Positions 33,908 through 47,300 of a stretch of 64,000 nt of DNA are shown here, in pieces. The stretch covers positions 22,925,067 to 22,989,066 of the forward strand of contig CM026423.1 in NCBI GenBank assembly GCA_014871385.1, given 5' to 3'. Below the pieces are notes generated by a model. It was not told where the DNA came from. It saw only the letters and a list, made by a program, of their open reading frames with translations, and searched no databases. The stretch is from Ceratodon purpureus (taxonomy: Eukaryota; Streptophyta; Bryopsida; Pseudoditrichales; Ditrichaceae). The number at the start of each line of letters is the position of its first letter. Positions within the stretch are counted from its first letter, which is position 1. The translations under genes and the position numbers were made by a program.

Positions 33908-34353
33908 ATGACAACCATGGCGGCGCTGCCGTTTCAAGGGTTTGCAATACCAATGTCAGGAGAAGGTTGTCCCTACAACCCAGCATTAGTTCAGTCTCTA
34001 ATAACGTCCTACTATGTAGTTAGAGAACCTCCTCAACTTGTCCAACAACGAATTACTTACTACTTCCCTGCTTGCGATGGTGTCGATGAGGATATTCAGA
34101 GTGTAGGTCAAGAGTTCACCGCCCCTTCATGCTATAGTCCAGATGTGTCAAGCACTCGCACATTTCAGGTACACCAACTTCACGGCTTGGAGATATTGCA
34201 TGGTACCTCCATAGCGGAAACCAAGCAGTTCATGCCCGTGAGCGTCTTGTTCGGAATTCGAAGACTCTGTTTGGATCAAACGTCACTGAAGACGCACTGC
34301 CTCCTGAGGACTTCACCGCATACCCATCCACGACCTCTTCCCGTACGTGCTTG
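33908..34353 (+). CDS. Short hypothetical exon(s) upstream of the DDE transposase
   Basis: Open frame beginning inside the hAT-like terminal repeat (ATGs at 33908 and 33917) with an internal ATG at 33953. It reads MSGEGCPYNPALVQ, VVREPPQLVQQRITYYF and ends near STRTFQ at about 34168. A second coding-like stretch in another frame (WYLHSGNQAVHARERLV, TEDALPPEDFTAYP) runs to a good donor at 34354. The two could be joined by a 1-nt shift or an unrecognised intron. No family recognised. Before the insertion the natural start was probably the ATG at 33953 or an upstream exon. Confidence 0.35.
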
Positions 34354-34585
34354 GTGAGTTTCATTCTCTTCATCATTCTGGTTCATTTGCTTGAAGTTCT
34401 CACTCCAGTTTCGATTCCTAGTTTTAGCTGCTGTAGACAACATGTTCCACATGTTGACAAATGTGTTTGCTCGTAGGTTTTCGAGATGGGTCTTTGCAGA
34501 CTCTTTTTTCGCAGACTGTCTCCTCCTTCTCTAACCGCGTAGTCTCTCCTTGTTGGTGTTCGCGGCTGTATTGGGGATTTGTAGG

Positions 34586-37500
34586 ATGGGCGACAAATCC
34601 CGAACACAGAGGTCGAGCATGCGACGGCCTGGTCCAGCGGAGAGGGCGGCGTCAATGGAATCTGCAGAGGCTGCACGGTTAGAGAAAGCGGAGCGCAATC
34701 GTGTGTACCAGCAACGCCATCGAGGGAAGTCTTTAGTGCGTTCGGAAGGAGGGGAGAAGGAGATATCGACGAAGGACACAGCAAGTGATGAAGTCGATGA
34801 GATTTCGACTAGGGATGCATCCAGAGTTGCTCAGAAGATTGTCACAACCATATCTCATGAGCTGAATGCTCTCCTTGGACCTCAATGTCGACAAATTGTG
34901 TTTGAGAAGGTTCTGCGCCATAATCAAGTTTGGCCTCTCTTACCCTACTACTACCCTCGTCATTTAGAGGCAAAAAGTATCCATTATTTGATTCAAAGTT
35001 TTAGATCTGAGTTACAGTCCCTATCTATACCATTTTCAAACAATATGTTAGTTAGAAAAGGAGCCTTGTTAGATGCTGCTGTGAGTGGCAGTGTAGGTGG
35101 TGTTAGGGCCCTTGCACGTGTTTTGGGAACTAAACCAGAAAATATTCAAGCTGCCCTCGAAAGGAGAGAAGAATACGAAGAGGGAGCCCCTCGGTTTGTA
35201 CCATTACGCAGGCAGAAACGAGCAGACACTACGACCACGTACACGGTTGAGGAAGTGAAGACTTGGTGGCACAGTCACACTAGAGTTAGCCCAAATAGGA
35301 AGGACGTGGTCAACAAAGGCGGTGGTGTGAAAAGGGGAGGAGAGACACATGCTAAGCACTACTTGACTGTCACGCTGGTATGGTTTCTGTACATTTCAAT
35401 TGTCCATTGCTGCACCGCATATATGTTAAGTATTGCCATGTACAATGAATCCCCATCGTTGGAGTACTTTGACATTGCAAGTACTTTAACTACTAGTAAA
35501 TAAGTACTTCAAATACTGTGGATTGCTCTCTGCAGTACTCTTCTTATTTCGGAGTTGAGATAGTATGTTACTTGATGACTTGAATTTGTACTCGTAGTAG
35601 AGTGTGTATTAGGTTTATTTGAAGTGTACTTGGTTAAGTACAACTTCGTTAGGGGGTTTATGTGCACTGTAATTCTGGAACTGCATGGTACAATTTACAT
35701 GAATGTATTAGAGTACAGTATGTACTTGAACCATTTTGTGGTGTTGCCATAATACATTTTTCTCAAGCAATGTACTTCCATTTAGTACTCATCGTAGAAG
35801 AGTACTTCAAAGAAGTATGACGACAACTACTGTAGTACTTTCAGAGAGTCGGCGTACAGACAGTTTGTACTTTGAATCTATACTTCCATTTGAAAATGTA
35901 TTTCGAGGGTCACCTTCATGAGTACCGAAGTACTACTAATACTTCACATCGGTGGGTTGTTGCAGACGACCTTCTATTTGCAGTTCAAACAGGCTCACCC
36001 GGAGTGCAAGATAGGCCAGCGAAGCTTCGAGAATCTCAAGCCTTGGTATGTGAAACCTCTAAGGGACCGTAATGTTTGTTGCTGTATCTACCACGTAGAA
36101 ATGGATCTCATGAGGGTAGGTCTGAACACTCTACGGGAGGAGAAGAGGGGACTGCATGCCCAAAAGGGTTGCTCCTATGCGTGTGAAGTTTGTTCTACTG
36201 TCGTGGAGGGTGCATCGGAGGAGAGTGTAGGCTGTGATGCTCATCACAGTGTATACAAGCGAATCACTCTACTGTGGGAAGCGTGCCTTTGTCCAAAACC
36301 GGAGTTGGCTGAATGGCACAATTTGAAATGTTTAATGGGTGAATGTAAGGACTGTGGGGTAGGACGGCTCCCAGTTTGCCCACATGAGTTGTCTTCGGAG
36401 AGTGAGCCGAAGCTACGTTGGAAGCATTTCTCTTACGTTCAGATTGGGGTGGATCGAGAGACAGGAAAGCCAAAGAAACGTTTGCAGGAGGTGTACCAGG
36501 AAACAAGTCCAGTACAATTCATCGACTACATGAAACCGAAGGTCGAGGCTTTCATAAAGCACAACTTTATTGCGAATTGGCAAGATAATCAGTGCAAGGA
36601 AATGATGGAAGGTTTGCCTGAGGGAGTTTTAGTTTCCCACATTGATTTTGCTGAGAATTATGAATTCCAGATACAAAATGAAGTCCAAAGCATGTATTAT
36701 ATGTCTGAGTATGTTTCCTTGTTGGTCCACATCACTTTGCAGAGAGTCCGTGATGTGAGTGGTGATTTGATCACCATAAAACATACACACTACTATATTT
36801 CGGATGACAAGAAACATGACAGTTTGTTTGTTCAGCATTGTCTCATGCTTTACTGGAGGTGGTTGTGTGCTAACGGGGAAAAACCGAGGGAGCATTGGGT
36901 ATTCTCTGATGGCTGTGCAGGTCAGTTTAAAGGGGCTACTGCAATGTATTTTGTTGCAAGGTATCCTAGTCTCACTGGAGGCTGCTCTATGATCTGGAAT
37001 TTTTTCGCAACTGGACATGGGAAAGGTACTTGCTATTCAGTACTTTTGTGCTACTTTGAGTGGAGTTCTCCTACTTTTGTATTTTTGTTAGTGGAGCGTA
37101 AGTACTTATGTACTTCTTGAGTGGTGACAATGTACTTATGTACTTTCCGAATGAAGCAGATTCTTTATTACGGGATGGGGATGATGTGTTATGCAGTCGA
37201 TATGGATTTACAGAACAGTATTGGATGCAATTGTAGGTGAATGGGACGGTGCAGGAGCCGTAGTGAAGCGTGCTTTACGCATCGAACAGATTCGAAACCC
37301 TGAGAGGCAGCTGCAAAACGCACTCCAATGTGTTGAGTTCCTACAGCAGGGCTTCTCTAATAGAGCGCCTTCTTCATATGCAGGGACCAGCAGCAGAGAT
37401 ATTCACCGTACCTTTTGGCACGTAGGTGAAAACGAGATCAGTAGGGAGTCATCGATGGCGTGTCACACTATTGCAGGCTCAAGATCTCTCCATTCCATTA

Positions 37501-38233
37501 TGGGAAATTCTACCAGCAATAAGACATGTTTGCTAGTTAGACCTCTGTCATGTTTCTGTGCATCGTGTATAGATAAAGACTGGGAGAATTGTGAGCAAAC
37601 GGCCCATGTCCCTAGGTGGAGGGCAGTACAACTTCAGCCCAAAGCGCCGTCAGAGGAACTGGAGGCTCTAGATGATGACCCTACCGAGCAGGTATTGGTC
37701 TGTAATAGCATTAAGGTTGAATTTTTATTTTTTTAAATATCATTCAGATTTTTTTAATTTGGATCTTACCTGCACACCTAAAGAATAATATGAGGTTCTG
37801 AATGTACTGATTAATCCAGGTTCACCGAGGAGAGAGGCTAGACGATGTCCTGGACATAGGTGACAATTTTGTGGTTCCAGCCGAACAACCAAATGAAGAG
37901 GGTGTCGACTTCTACATCTTGCAATGCCAACGACGAAAGTATAAACTACAGGCTCCTATTGTGTGTCCTTGGGGTGCCGAATTTGAAGCAGGGGATTTTG
38001 TCATTGAAGGCACTTATTACAAAAAGTCTGGTCGGGGTGAATACACTTACACATATCTTGAAAAGTCAGTGGTAGCTCATGTTTCATCCCACCTGGTTTT
38101 AGCCTGTAAGTTCAGAATGAAACTTGCCCCATACTGCCTGAAAGGTGGGGATCCAGTTTATAAGATCTCCTCAGAAGTAGTCGATGTTGTGAGACAAGCT
38201 TTAGCACAGATGTGGGAAAATGACGATGCGTAA
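34586..38233 (+). CDS. DDE-type transposase, intact four-exon gene, 906 aa
   Basis: Exons 34586-35377, 35966-37025, 37237-37691 and 37820-38233 (TAA) join with matching phases (0, 1, 0). The N-terminal part is basic and helical (ARLEKAERNRVYQQRHRG), followed by a Cys/His region (about 290-430, with CSYACEVCS and GECKDCGVGRLPVCPH). The core has SHIDFAENYEFQIQNE (near 487), HTHYYISDDKKHD, FSDGCAGQFK (near 577) and FFATGHGKGEWDGAGAVVKR (near 610). This spacing is that of RNase-H-like DDE transposases found as uncharacterised proteins in invertebrates and plants. The C terminus has CFCASCIDKDWENC and a globular end (VDFYILQCQRRKY). The second splice joins exactly inside GKG|EWDG, supporting the model. 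Introns are rich in AGTACTT words. I cannot name the superfamily. Confidence 0.75.
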
Positions 38234-39239
38234 TAGATTTTGCACTTAAACCAGCTACTTTACAGCTTTGTCACTTTCATACTATTCCACTGGAATGATC
38301 CGACTGTGCTCTGTATATGATATGTGAGAACGTACCTGTTTGTTATCCATCTCTCCATGGAGGACTTTGATTGATTGGTTCGATATGCAAGTACTTACAT
38401 GCATACCGTTTTTGTCCCTGAATCCTAGCAAATTATGGTCTTTAACCAGTCACACTGTCAGTTGAAGACGAACGGGCCATTAGAAATCAGACAAGTATGA
38501 TGCATATGAAGGTATTGTAGCAATATAGATGGATAACCTAGGTGGAACTGTGATGATGTTCACAGTTAATAGTAATCAGAAACCATTGGTTAGGTTGTTC
38601 CTCGGAAGGAATATCCCCAGAAAACACCCCAGAATTCAAAAGACCGACATCTACCATTTTCATGATCAATACTTTTTTTAACTCAAGAATCATTCCATTC
38701 TGAAGTTTAAGACATACTGTCCAGTACCGCAGACGAGTCTCACTATAAATAGGGAGGGAATCCTTGTATTTTAACTCTGAAGTCTGTTTCTTTGATGTAG
38801 TGGGGGCACTTTCCTTTGTCGCTGACTGATCCAACAATAATGATCTAGCACATTCGAGCCAATATAGAGATTCTTTTGAGTAGGACTTGGGAGCACGGCA
38901 TTATAATAGTATGATATGATGCACCAGTAGGTACATCCTATGCTCAAAAAAGAACATGGATCTTGGGAAACAATGTAGAATGAGATATATGTCTGAGAGA
39001 AGAGTGAGGCTTACTGGAAAAGAAAATGATGCATTCCAATGAAATCATGAGCTCATGACTTGACATACAAGGAATTAGTTAAGAAATGTACAAATTGGGA
39101 AAAAAAGGAAGATTCAAATTGATAAGAAATAATAAAGCAATGAAAACTATTGAAAATACAAGAAAGTGATGATTTTAGAATGGAATGGACAATTGGTTAT
39201 TTCTTAGTTTAAAATATAGAAATAAAGGACATCAGTTTC
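38234..39239. other. Downstream non-coding region of the transposase
   Basis: AT-rich, no exon supported, no terminal inverted repeat recognised by eye. Should include the transposase 3' UTR. Confidence 0.45.
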
Positions 39240-39749
39240 ATTAAAAATGGTATGAATCATGCAAGATGAAATATGAATTAAGAAATAAACAAAAAGTAAG
39301 ACATAAAGAATGAAAAATGTAAAGGTTCAAGAAAGGGAAGACATGATGGTAGGAGAATGAGGTGAAAACAATAAATAAAATAAGAAAAATGTTAGTGTCC
39401 AAGAAAGAGGAAGACATGATACTATGAGAGTGAGATGAAAAAAATAAAAAGTAAAAAATAAAAAATAAAATGTAGAGGTTAAATAAAGATGAAGACATGA
39501 TAACCATATTTAATGGGATGAAAAAAATTAAAAAAACAATAAAATGTAAAGGTTAAAGAAAGAGGAAGACATGATGGTAGTAGAATAAGTTGAAAAAAAT
39601 AAATAAAATAAGAAAAATGTTAGTGTTCAAGAAAGAGGAAGACATGATACTATGAGAGTGAGATGAAAAAAATAAAAAATAAAAAATAAAAAATAAAATG
39701 TAGGGATTAAATAAAGATGAAGACATGATAACCATATTTAATGGGATGG

Positions 39750-39784
<35 letters not shown>

Positions 39785-39910
39785 AATAAAATGTAAAGGA
39801 ATAAGAAGGAGGAAGACATGATGGTAGGAGAATGAGATGAAAAAAGAATTGATAATAATTTAACATGTCGTGGACAAAAAAGGATATAATGGATAAAACA
39901 AAGAATCAAT
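39240..39910. repeat. A-rich tandem repeat, units about 115-120 and 230 bp
   Basis: Repeats AAAATGTAAAGGTTAAAGAA, GAGGAAGACATGATGGTAG and ATGAGATGAAAAAAATAAA with alternating variants, so a longer period of roughly 230 bp is also present. Contains an A-run of more than 30 nt near 39750. Non-coding. Confidence 0.8.
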
Positions 39911-41359
39911 TTTTTTTAACAAATATAAGAAATGTATTCAATTGTGAAATAAAATTGAAAACAAAATATGACTCATGTAGGGGATAATAATATGAATGGA
40001 AATTGGCATCTATACAAAAGCCTGTTAAAAAAAGCACTAATACATATATTAATCCAAACATTCACCAAAGGAACATATTTTAAAGTAATGGAAAATATTG
40101 AAGCTATACTATATAACAAAAGAATTGTTCAATTGTATCTTAAATGATGACATTTATAAAACTAAAAAGTTTTGTATAGCAATGGAGTCAATATGTCAAG
40201 AACGTGCATGTCTAATTATGACGTGCAATCAAAAAATTGGGTATATATTTTCAATTCACAAGTAACATATCAATTGACACGATGCCATTTATCTTACTCC
40301 ATGGTGGAGAAATTTAAATAAAAGTTTAATAATAATTAGAAATGTGCATACCTTGAAAGTTCACTGCAAATTCAATGTTCATATTAAATCAATAATTACA
40401 TTTCATGATGATTCTTACAAATAAAGGCCTCATGAAGATGTTTAATTTCCGTTGAACATCGAATACTAGGGAGAAACATGCATTTCATGGCTTCTGTGCT
40501 TATTAAAGATGGCAACTTCACGTATGAAAAATAATAAAATCAGATTATTAGAGATGGCGAGCCTTAATTGAAGCAACCTATTAGAGAATGGATTTTCAAC
40601 ACTTGAAAAGAAGACAGAGAAGTAAACTTCAAAGTAATGTATTATGGATTACATGATATGACTTACCAAACATTACAAATACCTTTATAATCAAATCTAT
40701 AAATAAGAATCGCCTACATGTGGCGGGAGATCAGAAGCGGGAAGGTTGCTGGGTAAAGGAAAAGGTTTCTTTTTAAAGGCAAAGGACCGAGCGGGACGGA
40801 AACACGGCAGACCAAGTTCCCCCCAAATGTGTCCGTTCAGAAACCATCGAGGAAGATAGAGGGACACTGAGACTATTCCAGACTTCGCTTTTGCATTGTC
40901 AATGTGTTCACCGGGGGACAACATCAGCTCAGAGTCAAAAACTGGCCTAGGTATGCTTCCCTCACCTCCTTCTCTCCCTTACTCTGCTACTGTACTATCG
41001 TTATTTCTAAGAACAGTGCTTTGGGATTTCGGTGGTTCAGTATTTGTACTATTAGTTACAACTTTACTCTAACTTCCCGAATCCGATGAACTTGTATCCG
41101 TTCAAGCGTGCGTATTCTGTGTTTGTTGAGGGACGTAAGTGAATGCGGCTTTGGTTTTGCAGGTGCCAGGTACACACGTCGTCGTCCTTCAAAAAATTAT
41201 GGATTGTAAGTGGCAGTCTCTTTAGAATATTTAGTATACCATACTGTTCAGAATTCAAAAGAGTGGAGGTAAAGTCTCTGCAGTCCAAGCTCATTAGATT
41301 CAAAATTGAGGTTCTATGTATTCAGATCCTACAACAACAATTTTCCTACGTACTCAGGT
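39911..41359. other. AT-rich non-coding stretch
   Basis: No exon supported. Composition rises to ordinary GC after 40.7 kb near the 3' end of the RING-SUVR gene, so 41.0-41.36 kb may be its 3' UTR. Confidence 0.45.
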
Positions 41360-44300
41360 TTACTTGCGGCGCCTGACTGTTTTCTTGCATGCTTGGCTAT
41401 GCGTTTTCTTCCTCCTGCTCCTTCTTAGCAACCTGGTTGACTTCTCTACTGCATCCTTCTTAGGTAAGTCACGTTGTGACTCCAATAATGACTGGTTTCC
41501 CTGGTCCCGGCACTTACTACTCCCGCAGGTGCATCTAAAGCTGGGTATATCCCGATCATCGGACTTGAAATCCTCGCCATAGTCCTGCCACAACATCCCC
41601 CCTCCCCCCCCCCCCCCCCCCCCCGGGTTAGTAATAGACTCTTATGTCGTTTAGCTTAGAAATTGAGACAAATAAATCCATCTTTTTGAAGGAAGAAAGT
41701 CAGCGCCTACTGATCGGTTTAGGTTCCAACCCATGTCAACTCTTCTCCCGGGGAGATGTCTCGATTGGCAAAGAATGCCACATGGTAGATACGCTCGTCT
41801 CCGGAGTCCACTTGCGTAGGCATGTCCACGACGTTAGCTCCCTCACACCAGAAACAGCGGCAGTCACAATTTCCGTAGTAAGATTCTGTCCTTGACCTAG
41901 GCACTGTATTTGACTTTGCGCTTTAAAACAAATAGAGCCAGGACGGTCCGTGCCTGTGATTTAAAAACCTTGCAACATTGCCATAGTGAGTGGCATCGAT
42001 ACAGAGAGAGTTGTTGTCATTGGCCATTACTTCAGACCGCCAACAAGCATCCAGTTGGAGAGTGTAGGTTTGACGGACACCAAGTAGCTTGTGTATGAGG
42101 TGGTTCCGCTCAATTAGCTCACCATTAGTCACAATCTCCCCGGCGAGCTCAAATAGAAACTTACCTGCCTGGATGTGCTCAAGTGTCCGCACACCCCAGC
42201 CATGAGACGAAGTCATAAAAATCTGCGAGTGATGAACTACGTGTTAAAAGAGGTCAATATTAAAAATGGTCATCAATAACGAAAATGAGATCTCTCTAAA
42301 ATAAAATTAGGCTTACCTGTACTCTAACCGTCATGCCATGTTGTATAACGCGGTTCCCACACTTCAAGTGGCATGCACAGTAGGAGTTACATTCGGTAAC
42401 AATGGTCCTTGGTTGGTGACCACGGCAAACAGCCTCGTCACCGCTGCTACTGTCTTCTGCAGGGAGATTTGCACAGAAACACCCGGTCCCTTTATTACAA
42501 TATTCCAAGGGAAGTTTATCATCTAAATCCCTTATGATGTCAGCCCAAAGGAGGCCAGCTGTATTATATGCAAAATCCCCCGATTGAAGGGCGCACGTGC
42601 AACCTTGGTTCCCAGAAGTCAGGCAATCCGTACCACAACCTTTACAACCTGCTTTTGGTCTGAAACTTTTTCTCACAGTCCTCCACAAGTCGCCACCTCC
42701 ATTCTCTTCAACTAGTACCATACTGTCTTTGGTGTACACGAAATCTGGTGGATGAATATAGGATCCAATTGGACTGACCACTTGTACAGGATACCGCTCC
42801 AAACCATACGAAATATCTTCAACCAATACAGTACCCTGTTTTTGACAAGGCAAGTGAAATCAGCAATGCAAATGGGAGGCTTCTGTGCGGCCCCAGATCT
42901 TTTTTCCAAGTAATGGAATACATACAAAAATGTATTCTATAATAGTACGATGCCATAGACCCAAAGGAGCCTACGTATATACCTCTCACGATACAAAATA
43001 GAGTGTGCAATGCTTTTTTGCCACACTCTAAACTGCCTACACAATCCTATACAATCCTACATAATCCTAGAACAGCAGTTAGTCAGAGGACGCCAACACA
43101 ATATTCACCGGTTTCAGCTTCTTCCCACTAGGGTTGCCTCCGGGACTTAGAACTTCGGGGCAGCTTCGACTAGTAGGGGTCTCTTTGTGCTTCCTTTTAC
43201 TTGATTTCTTCTGCCCACCCTTCTCCACCGCACTATCCTTCCTCTGCCCACCCTTTTCCACCGCACTATCCTTCTTCTGCTTCCGCGTCTTGGACTTCCG
43301 CTGGGTTGCCATATCTTCACCTTCTCCTCTGTGTGGGTTCTCTAAACCCTCCGAGGATTTTCTGCTAGCCCGTGTCCTCTGAGCTGGCCCTTGCTCCATA
43401 TCAACTCCTCTGACCATGTTCTGACCTTCCAGCTCCTCTTGTAGCCTCCGTCCCTCCTCCGACTTCCTCTTCCCCCTCAGTTGCTTAACCTCAGAGGGGA
43501 CTTCGACTGCTGCGGCCCCCACGTCTTCCTCTGATCTGTTTGTTTTTGACCTTCCTTCAAGCCTTTCAGACTTATGCTGACTCTCGGGAGTCAGTGGCTT
43601 CCCTTGTATGGGGCAGTCCTTAACCTGGTCGGCAGTCGTCTCCGTGCCCATGTTCGACTGGACAAGCGCTGACCATGGCCTGCCCCATATCTCCATGCTT
43701 TCCTGTTCGAGCTCCACCTCCTGGCCCTCATCTAATCCCTCCTCTATGCCCGGTAGCTTCACCACCTCACCGCCCCCTCCTGCCTTCCCCTTGCTCTCCC
43801 CTTCTCCTTCTACTTCGCTATCTAACTCCATATCACTCTCCCTCTTTTCTCCTACCGGCTCTCTAACTCCCTCACATCCCGCCCCCCCTACTCCTTCTAC
43901 GACAGATGTGGGCACAGTCACACGTGGTATTTCCACGACCTGTACGTCCTGAGATATCTCCCTCTGAATGGGTTTAATAGTTAAACCCCCTTCCCTAAAC
44001 CTCTTCTCCACCTCTAGCTTTCCAGTGTTCTCCTCGTTACCTTCTTCTTCTACTTCATCGTCTGTTTTGCGACATTGGCCACTGTTTCCCTCGTCTCCTT
44101 CATCCTCACTGCCGTCATTGCTCTCGCTACCACTGCCACTAACTGTAGTTCCGGAGCTTGATTTAAAATCGGGAGCATTATCTGCAACAAATCCACCGTC
44201 GCAATTAATCGATCACCGTCGCCGAGCAGGGTTCAGAATTTTCCAAAATATAAACAGTCAGTTCGAACGACCTATGTACAATCAAGACTATATACTACCG

Positions 44301-47300
44301 GAAATCAGACAAAGAGGTCGATAAACATACCTTCTTCTTCAGAGTCTTCCTCGTCCGAGGATTCTATCAACTCGGGCTCCCACACCCTTGACTTCCCTCG
44401 CGAATCTTCTACAAGACACTCGTAAACCTTCTCGGGATGTAGCTGCACCTAGGGCGAACGCTTCCTTCCATCTGCTCTCCCAATAGATGTGCCAGACCTT
44501 GTGGCAGCAGTTTTCGCCTTTTGTGGACTGTCCACCACAGTCTTCAGATTTTCCTCCTCTCTGATATGCATAAGGCTGCTAGTGAATGTTTCACCAGCAG
44601 CTGAGTCCTGTAACGGAGTTGAGCAAACTGCTTGACTTTGCTCACCGAAACTCCCAAGCCCGTGAGAAAGGGTAGACACAGGCTTCAATGACGAGTCTGC
44701 AATCATCACAAATAATCTGAATTAACAAGCTGTTTTGAATTACATCACTATATCATAGATACTTCTACTATTTCAAAAAATACTAATAGTACATTATTAT
44801 GAATTAAACCTCGATGGTTGCCTACTATAACCTCGTACATTGTACATTTTAGGTAGTAATAGTACTATTATGCGACGTAAGTACTATTAGTTCAAAAACG
44901 ACCGAAGTACTATTACTACCTAAATACAAGTACTAAAACTACTGAACGACTCAAGTACTAATACTATTGAACGACTTAAGTACTTTCAGTACCGAATGGC
45001 CTAAGTAGGCTATGAGTTTAGTACTACCAAAAAGCTTTTCTACTATAAGTACTACAACAGGTCTGGCTAGGATATGTAAGTAAATACAAAATGTACAACA
45101 TCGACAATGTGTAAATGAAAATTTACATTTAGCAGAAGTATTCAATGTACAGCAACAACGTGAAAAGACCAACAAGTACATGAAAGTACACATAATATCG
45201 AGAGAATACAATAAGTGAACAAAACATTGAAACAGATAACGACTCCGGTTACAAAAAGTATAAACGGGAGAGGGGAATGTATTCTTCCTTGAGCCTTTGC
45301 AACACAAGTAGTGATGGTCAGCGACTCTCGGTTGGACCAAAAAATACCAAGTTCAGTATGTAGTACATCTATGCTAATCCCGCTAATACAAAAACTACAA
45401 AAAGTATACTAAGCTCTACATCTCGAAGCAGCTGAAGTCTTTTCGGGAGTTTCACGAAACAACAAGACACATTGAAATCAGATATTAAGTTCTAATATGT
45501 ACTCACCTGTGTTGGGACATCGACGACGTGCTCGTTCAGCTCGTTCCGAAAGTAAACGCGCCACCTCCTCGTCACACATACTCATCTGGGCAGCTACATC
45601 TTCATCGACAACACTCCCTGGACCTCCCCACCCAAAGCTACGATGCCAGTCTGGATCTACTAGTTTGTCACTACAATTCGCCGCGGCACACTTGAAACCA
45701 CTTTCGTAAGTAACCTTTGCACAGAAAGGGTGATACATGTGCTTACAAGATGCAATCACAATGTCACTCTTGGGGAAGTTAAAACCACAAAGAGCACACT
45801 TAGTGATTTTTAGAAACCTGCGTTCAGGAGAATGGTCCTCTCCGAAGGCACTGTCAGGGTACACGAGGGGAACTGGGTTGAGACTCGCAGTGTGTCTTCC
45901 ATACTTAATGCGCTCAATTTCGACCTTCACCCCTTCGCACATCCGAATCTTGTGCTCTCTTAGGCGCCGACACTCTGCGGCTCCTAAGTCCTTCTCCATC
46001 GCCTCGGACTCCTTCCTCGCTAGGGCTCGCTTTTGGTCCTCTAGAAGCTCAGCAAGCACATTCCGCTTTCCTTCATTTCCCGGATGCTCCACGTCACTGC
46101 TCTGAAGTTGAGCCAAGTTAGCCTCGTAGGATTCCACGATCAATAGCGCTAGTCGCTTGTCTTGCGCTGCTGATTCCTTAGCCTTCACCGCCACCTCCTC
46201 GTCCATCTTCAATCCCTCAATTTCCATCAAGAGTATCGTATGCATTGTCTGGAAGTACTCAAGTTTGGACATCGATGCTATAGTCTGATCTTCTACCTTC
46301 ACCGAGTGGTTGGCCAGAACTCCCTTCATTCCCACCTTCCAAGTCGTATTCGTACTGTTTGGTGGCGGAACAGATCTCCTCTACAACAACATAGGCAGCA
46401 GACAATAACATATAGTTAACTTCAAACAACGCTTTCAGATCTATTGCACCTAGAGTTTAACTGAACGCAACAATACTATACCTTAAGATAACAGAAGTAT
46501 ATCACAAAACAATACAGTGCAGGAGGATTTGACTTGCAATGCTATGTCTAAAAGCACTGACAACGTAGGACAGGAAACCCTTCAATTTTTCCATTATAAA
46601 TTTTGTATAGTGTATTCTTTACTCAAACAGTCTACAAACAAGCATTTCAGAATAACAGTAATCAAATGACACAAACAACAAACATCTCAGAATATCACTA
46701 ATCAAATTACATAAACAACTCTAATCAAATAAAACATACAATTAAACTTGGTCGAGTTAGTGTATTTACCTTTGTCGGCGTTGCGTCTTCCACCCCAACA
46801 CCCGGCTCCAGCTTGACCGCGGCATCGACCTTCAAGCTCCTCCAAGTGCGCTTTGTCACCCTGGCCCCCGTGTTGATAGCGAATTGCAGCTTTGAAAGGT
46901 CCTGCTCATACTTTCTTTGCTGGGAGTTGTTTGTCTCTTGACCATACAACGCCCAATTCACTGAATTCTGTTGGTACTCCAACACGACACCTACTGCAAA
47001 CTGCTTCGTCACGCATCGGGGAATCTCCTCTGGTCCGTGATGGTACACAATTGGATGCAGGTACCTGATGCGGTTGACGATCTCCCGAACCTTGCAATCG
47101 GACCAAAAGTATCCGCCGCGACCCTTAACTCCCTCCAGCCTAAAACCTAACTCCTGCATCGTCTTGTCGGAGATGTCCTTATCTTTCCGACATCGATGCG
47201 GATTGATAGAGTTAGGGCTACACTCTAGATTGTATCTGCCGCGGAAGTCCTCCCATGTTAACAAATCCGGGGGGGACTTCAGAATCGCTATCAACTCCTG

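Larger units (their letters stand above)
29666..33919. mobile_element. 4,254-bp hAT-like non-autonomous element with 8-bp TSD
   Basis: Perfect 8-bp target-site duplication GCGGCGCT at 29658-29665 and 33920-33927. Termini are inverted: left CATGGTTGTCATAATGGACG, right read inward CATGGTTGTCATAATAGACC, both followed by GACGG/GACCG-type words. An 8-bp duplication fits hAT elements, although the terminal CATGG differs from the common CAGGG. No transposase is present. The body is filled with GC-rich inverted repeats joined by poly-A/poly-T runs, a purine-rich satellite and an array of roughly 130-145-bp units. Confidence 0.85.

Noticed and set aside
43134-43952. Plus-strand Ser/Pro/Leu-rich frames
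   Set aside because: Antisense of the Glu/Lys-rich linker exon of the RING-SUVR gene.
15652-44451. TAG reassigned to an amino acid in this genome
   Set aside because: Other genes here end with TAG at natural termini (14476, 18056, 57566-57568), so isolated nonsense changes are simpler.
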